From: Babylonia areolata | Lineage: Eukaryota > Mollusca > Gastropoda > Neogastropoda > Buccinidae | Direction of reading: 5' to 3' | DNA: 64,000 nt | NCBI RefSeq assembly: GCF_041734735.1 | Contig: NC_134878.1 | Coordinates: 40,670,329 to 40,734,328, forward strand | Shown here: in pieces, positions 58,445 through 64,000 of the stretch | Position numbering within the stretch: the first letter of the stretch is position 1 | How the letters are laid out: every line of letters starts with the position of its first letter | The notes under the pieces: model-generated | What the model was told of the DNA's origin: nothing | Databases searched by the model: none | Seen by the model: the letters and a program-made list of their open reading frames with translations, nothing else | Translations under genes and position numbers: made by a program

Positions 58445-61400
58445 TGTTTGTATGTGTGTGAGAGTATGTCAAGACTTTGGGCTAATGTTTGCTGTGTCAT
58501 GATGAACACAGAAAATACAACATAGTCATTATTAAACTTTATTTTGCAATACTGAAATACTGATTTATGGTGACTGTTCTGGATAGCAAATGTTCCCATA
58601 ATGTTATGTATAATAAAAAGGAAAGTAGAAACAAAAACAAAGGAGTACAGCTGAAAGGCATCAGATCTGCAGTATAAATGTTACTTGTGTTAGTCTAATA
58701 CCATTGTTTTAGGAAAGTACTTTCCTCTGCTTTGTGGAAATCAAAGTCACTACAGTTATAAAATGTGTTTGAAATTTCCTAAGTACCATGCCAACATAGG
58801 TGCGGACCTGTTTTTTGACCTTTATTTGAACGTTTTGGTTGGGTTACTGTCCAAGTGTTTGCCTGGCTCCTCTCCTCGCTCGCTCAACAAAATGTCGGAC
58901 TGACGCCGTGCTCAAGACATGCGATCGTAGCGAACTAAATCAACCAAGATTGCTTTCTTTTGCTGATGCTCAGAAAGAATTGAAGTGTAAACTCGAAGAA
59001 GACAGTGATGAACATTTATAGGATGATTTGATAGAAAATAAAGGGAGCAATCAAGAGAATGGCCAAGATACAACTATCAGTGAGTGATGCTGGCTGTGCA
59101 AACCTTAGCAGACGACAGAAAGTGACTGAATTATTAGCAGGACAGTGTGAGCAATTTTCTTGGCACTCAGCCAACGCGGTCTGATGAGAACTGGATAAAG
59201 TGACCATGTGAGAGGGGTGAAGAGGAGCAGGGTGGAGACTGAGGGGGCGTGGCCTCTCAGCCACATTATCACTTGGAGAAGTCACAATGCATTGTATATG
59301 TATCTCTTTTTAATTTTTTTTTTAATTGTGGTTGTTCTAGTATGATTTTGTGTATGCAGATATCCATTTGTCCAGAAAATATGATATTTTAGTGCAAATT
59401 ACCTGACTGATGTTAGTAATGAACAAGTTGAAATGTGACAAAAAACAAAACACTGATTTCAAAACAACAGCATCTGTTTTGTGTTCTTTATTCATTTACC
59501 TTTCCGAAAATACATACTTTTATGGGTCTTTCTCCAATAACAAAGAGTACAGAATTTTTGGAAAATTTATACCCGTTTTTTGTGGAAAAAACCCTGACAA
59601 ATAGATTTCACTTAAATCTTATTTTCCTGGCAGCGAAAGGGTTAAAGACAATTGTATCTTTGTTGGTACCTGTACATTGGTTACAGAAACACAAACATAC
59701 CCTGGGAATGAAGTATGACCGCTCAAATGACTAAAAAGAAAATGTCATGTACACAAAAGTGCACTTGTGCATATCTTGATTGGATCTTGGGTATACTTGA
59801 AGGGCCACATTTGTGCGTAACAGCAAAGTAAGTTGCCCAAGAACGCTGAAGAAATCTCTCAGATTCAGATCTCCGAATGCTTGTAGAATGGTAGGGATTG
59901 CAAATGTTTTGAACACCCATTTGACTTTCTCAACAGTGGGCAGCTCCTCTTGGTGGCATGTTCTAGGATGATGATTTCTTAGGGTGAAATGTTAGATGTA
60001 TCAAAGCATGTTTTAATTGAGGAAACTGATGGGAAAGTAAAAACCTGAACTGGCACTTTATTCTGCTGCAGTTCACAATACGCAAGCATCGATTGGTACA
60101 ATTTATTTTTTTTTTCACAATGTTTGCCTGCAGGATATCAAATTGCAGAGCAACTGTAACAATTTTGTTCATATTTGAGTCTGAGTTTGAAGCTGCAGAC
60201 GTGATTATTTTGCTGGAGAATAAGAGAAATCTGCAAAAGCCCTTTCAGCATGACTGATTTTATGAAAAATTAGTCATGTGACTGACTGGCTGCCACATGG
60301 GTGGGTCATTTCAAAATTGTATATGCCAATGACTGATGATCTACTAGTATGAAACCTAAACCCAGTCAAAGAAAAATAACATGCATAACTCTTTCAAATT
60401 TTTTTTCCAGTCAGTCCATGTTAATAAAGATATCAGTCTGGGTATCCAAAGGCATAATCACAAAGCAGTGTGAGGTTTATTTGAACCCAAATATACTGGA
60501 GAATAGGTTCTGAAAGATGAAAAATCTGATCCACAGCCTTGTTATGAATTGTATCGACAGTTTTTGCACAACTGTTGACCTGTTCATGCTTTCAACAAGA
60601 GTTCAGTTCCATGCTGCATGTATGTGTCTGTTATATGACTTGGGAAAACTCTGTCATGTGAGTACAGTTTAAAATGTTTGCAGAGAACAGCTATTGTGAT
60701 AAAGTATTGTTCCTGACATCCATGTATCTGGAGAGGGGTGGAAATGTATGACATGGGGCATGCAGTTCACAGCCTCAGAGCCTGTCAGCACACAGTCTGT
60801 CAGCATTTCTCAGACAAAACAGGTGCATGTCTCGTCAAACGACGAAGTTGTGTATGGCACATGTAGGGTGACCATGTGCATTGTTTGTAATTCAAGGATG
60901 GCCATACCCCAAGTCTTTGTCTCCTGTGTGACAGAGCGACCAGCATATCACATGCACCAGAGGAAAGCAAACAAACAAACAAAAAAAGTTTGAAATAATG
61001 CTAAGCTGAGAGGTTCATATGCTGTTTTTCTCTTGTATGTCAAGCTGTTAGAATCATCAAGAGCTAAAGTTTCCTTTTTGTGTCTGAAAATAAAGCAGTC
61101 TCAAAATTTTGTGTCTGAAAAAAAAAGCAGTCTAAAAAAAAAATAATAATAAAATAAAATAAAATAAAAAAGTAGAAAAAAAAACCAACCACCCTGAGAT
61201 CCATCTATCTCAAGAGTTTAAAACAGGTATGAATCATAAAATTTCACCAATAAAAAAAAAACCTTATGAATTAAAAAGGAATTTTTGAAATTAACATTTG
61301 TAGATATATCCAGAGGTCTTTTTTTAAAGCATGCATTCTATTTCAGAAGACTTATTGGTGCTGTTTGTTTTATTCTCATTGAAGATGAGGAAGTGAATGC

Positions 61401-62870
61401 TATTTTCACTGATGACTTCACAGTGTTTTTGAATTGAACCAGTTTGAACATTCAAATCGTATTCTACCAGGGGAATGAAGAAAAGTGACAGATGTGTGAT
61501 GGTGGATCAATCCATTCTGCATGAGGTCCATTTATCTGGAACAGAACCAGAGCTACTGATCTTCTCACCAGTCTCAAAACAGACTGCCCAAATCTAGTTG
61601 GATAGATGGATGAAAGAAAAATGAATAGTTGGAACAGGATTTGTTTGCTAGGGAATGACAAGTTTGTCACTGAAAGGCTTTTACAGCAAGTTCGGTGACA
61701 CTGATGGTCAGTGAAGCATGGTATGACATAGCTGATCAAAACAATTTTTATGTTCTTTTTATGGGTCTTCACTGAATGTTCACTGTCTGTTGCAAAATTG
61801 CATGGAGAGCGCTGCAGAAAGAATGTTTTGCCTGAAGTCTTGAGCATTGATCAAGTTGAAACAACGCTCACCCTCTTCTTTTGTAGCTCAGTTTATATTA
61901 AGAGAGTACAGTGTTTATCACTTTTGAACAGTTTGTTTTGCTTTGCTGTGGTAGTGGAGGTGTGAAGTGATAACCCTCCAGTGAAGGAGGATCAGTGTTC
62001 AGGCTATTCAGACATGTCTCAGAAGCAGTTTATGTTTGTGTCAACATTGTGTACTTTTGTAAAAAAATAATAGTGGCCTTTTTTTAATATTTGGAAAAGA
62101 TTATTTTAGAATAACATATAATGGTTGTTTGTATTTTATTATAAAAGGATTTGCTATTTTTGTGTTCTGATGCACATTGAAATTTGGATTCATTGGAGCC
62201 TTAACACATGGTTATAATGTGCATGTAAGGTATGTATGTTTCCTTGTACATTTGTAAAGGTGCTTGATATTATTTGGCTTGTCTCCTTTTGGCGTGGTTG
62301 TGCATCAGAGTAATAATGTGTAACTTTACCCAATACTGCCCTGTGATCATGTTCACAAAAGTATGTAAGGTATTGCTTGTGTGATGTCTTTGCAAAGGTA
62401 TCGAGTGAAGATTTCATGACATGTGGAATTGAGGCAAGAGTTATCATGTTGAGAGTGATGAAATTGTAATGATGTTCAATTCTCTGTATGACTTGTCAGT
62501 GTTTTTTTTGTTTCTTTATAAAGCCAGGAAAAAAACAGCATTTTGGCCACAGAGTAGTTTGTGGAAATAGCTTTTGTTTTTATTGATCAGCAGCAACTTG
62601 TCTGAAATATTATTCAGTATATTAATCAGATGCATGAAAAGGTTATTTGGGAAGTGAAGGATGTGAAGATATCTATGGGAGACATTGATAGAAATAGATT
62701 GGTATATGAAATGTGCATGCTGATGAAAAGCCATCATGAGAGGATCTGCTGATTTGTATGATCTACACATTTATGATCTCCTACCTTCCAGGCAGGGGAT
62801 AACACGTGTACAGAACAACTCAAAACCCATTCAGGAATCCTGTCACAGATTCATGAACTCTGGCTGACAT
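58442..62870. other. downstream flank, no gene recognised
   Basis: Only short frames. CCTGGCAGCGAAAGGGTTAA near 59625 looks like the end of a TTAA element whose other end I could not find. An AAAAT/AAATA low-complexity run lies at 61130-61180. Confidence 0.4.
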
Positions 62871-62879
62871 TCGACCTAT

Positions 62880-63460
62880 TGTCTTATATCACTCCTCTCC
62901 CTCTCCTCCCCTTCTTCCAATGCTCACAGCATGTATTCTGTCAGTCATAGCCACTTGTTCAAAAACGCTGTCTGATTGGATAGATGGACTGAATTACCAT
63001 CAAATGGGCTGTCAGTTTTGTCACTGTTGTTGTCAATCATCTTCGTTTTCAAACCAATCATCAGACAAGAGAGATCCTTCTCCATCGTGGAAGCTGTCCA
63101 TAACCACAAGCAGAGATTTCAAAATTGTGTAAATTTGCTGACTGTGACTGCCTCCTTTACTGGACACAGTTTTCAATGCCTTTTTTTGCACATGATGTGT
63201 ATCACGCGCATATCATGTGGTCAGTTATCAAATTATTATTGAGTAGAAAGGGGTCTTCTGCCTGATGAATGTTCATTTAAATAATAATTTTATAATCCAG
63301 ACACATCAAAATAACTGTTCAGAGTCTGTTTATGTGAATTGAACCAAACTCATTGAAGGAAAAATCAGAACATATGCAGGACGTCAGTGGACGTCTTATA
63401 AGCACTATGGCAATACTTTTTGTAGGATGTCATTTGATGTCTTATAGGCACTCTACTGGT
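62880..63460 (+). repeat. repeat family B, near-complete copy
   Basis: Matches 34230-34885; also carries CACTCCTCTCCCTCTCCTCC at its left, shared with the 13140-13450 copy. The right end reads GTCTTATAGGCACTCTACTG and GTTAA. Confidence 0.85.
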
Positions 63461-63675
63461 TAAGCAGAATGGCTGGTGTCCTCAGCATGTCCTAGTCTTA
63501 TTTGCCCTAAGGAGCTAAATCGTTTGGATACTGTATCATAAACTGTGTTTTGCGGGTTTTTTCTTAGTGTTTTTTTGTAGATGTGACAGTTTTGTGTTGA
63601 CGCGGTTGAGCACTTGCATGGTTTGACAGTCCTGATATGGCCTGTGCAGTCGGCTGGACTATAAGCAACAATAAA
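63457..63675 (+). repeat. repeat family C copy
   Basis: GTTAAGCAGAATGGCTGGTG to CTGGACTATAAGCAACAATA; abuts the family B copy. Confidence 0.85.
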
Positions 63676-63839
63676 CTAATAAACCAATAAGTCTGAATAA
63701 CTGCATGGTGGTAGGGAAGAGCTTCAACTCAGGCTATTACTCAGATTTGTTTGAAAATGCCCATGCTTATTGTATGCATTCTCTATGTTGAAGATAGTAA
63801 GGAATAAACTTTTTTTCTTTTTTCTTTTTTTTGCTGCCC

Positions 63840-64000
63840 CATCATCTGCACTGTTTCAATGGCATTGCTCCCACGCCACTCATTTAGATTCCCCCATACA
63901 TGGCCACACCTGGGTTCGTCCGTCACAGTTCCAGCGTCGGCAGTCCGCAGGGAACCATTGATGTTAGGTTGCCAGGAGGCCACACGCCAGAGGAGACCCT
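63840..64000 (-). repeat. repeat family A copy, cut by the window end
   Basis: The reverse complement runs GTGTGGCCTCCTGGCAACCT to CAGTGCAGATGATGGGGCAG with the A-tail side at 63810-63835. It is less diverged than the 11140 copy. Confidence 0.85.

Noticed and set aside
58839-59021. 60-codon frame with an acidic end (CKLEEDSDEHL)
   Set aside because: The ending resembles the N-terminus of some TTAA-element transposases, but no catalytic region or matching terminal repeat follows.

Overview
The window is animal nuclear DNA, AT-rich and repeat-laden, and most likely from a mollusc, probably a gastropod. That placement is inferred from the mixture of repeats (I/Nimb-like, CR1-like and Tx1/L1-like LINEs, DIRS-like and Ty3/gypsy-like fossils, several tRNA-headed SINEs, abundant (AC)n arrays) and not from a species match. 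No rRNA gene, CRISPR array, operon or credible tRNA gene is present.

One host gene can be assembled with confidence. It is an RNF144-type RBR E3 ubiquitin ligase on the + strand, split into eight coding exons between 19623 and 54835. All junctions obey GT/AG, the phases fit through every intron, and the sum is 879 nt, or 292 codons plus stop, the same length as human RNF144A. RING1, IBR, the catalytic RING2 and a C-terminal membrane anchor are all intact. Exons are 61-144 nt, while introns reach 9.3 kb and are filled with mobile elements: intron 1 a DIRS-like fossil and a chimeric LINE, intron 2 an open RT-zinc-finger LINE, intron 3 a TTAA-ended repeat, intron 4 a full-length 6-kb LINE, intron 5 a second DIRS-like fossil, and intron 6 a truncated sister of the intron-4 LINE.

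Layout: 1-1750 is an internally deleted CR1-like LINE with a PHD-finger ORF1. 2382-6800 holds two Ty3/gypsy-like fossils on the minus strand. 7050-8900 is a decayed LINE whose C-terminus resembles a restriction-like endonuclease. 8930-19440 is intergenic or 5' flank, with SINEs, LINE ends, microsatellites, a TTAA repeat and a 75-bp satellite at 16750-17480. 19.6-54.8 kb is the RNF144 gene. 54.8-64 kb holds its probable 3' UTR, a TTAA miniature element carrying a nested LINE end, and more dispersed repeats up to the window edge.

The most notable item is the 35585-41580 LINE. It is complete from a 5' terminus shared with another copy to a pentanucleotide tail, is flanked by a perfect 12-bp target-site duplication, and carries a repeated head inside its 5' UTR. 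Relatives in the same window show truncation into a microsatellite (48831-50902) and fusion of its 5' half to a different 3' tail (26224-27955).
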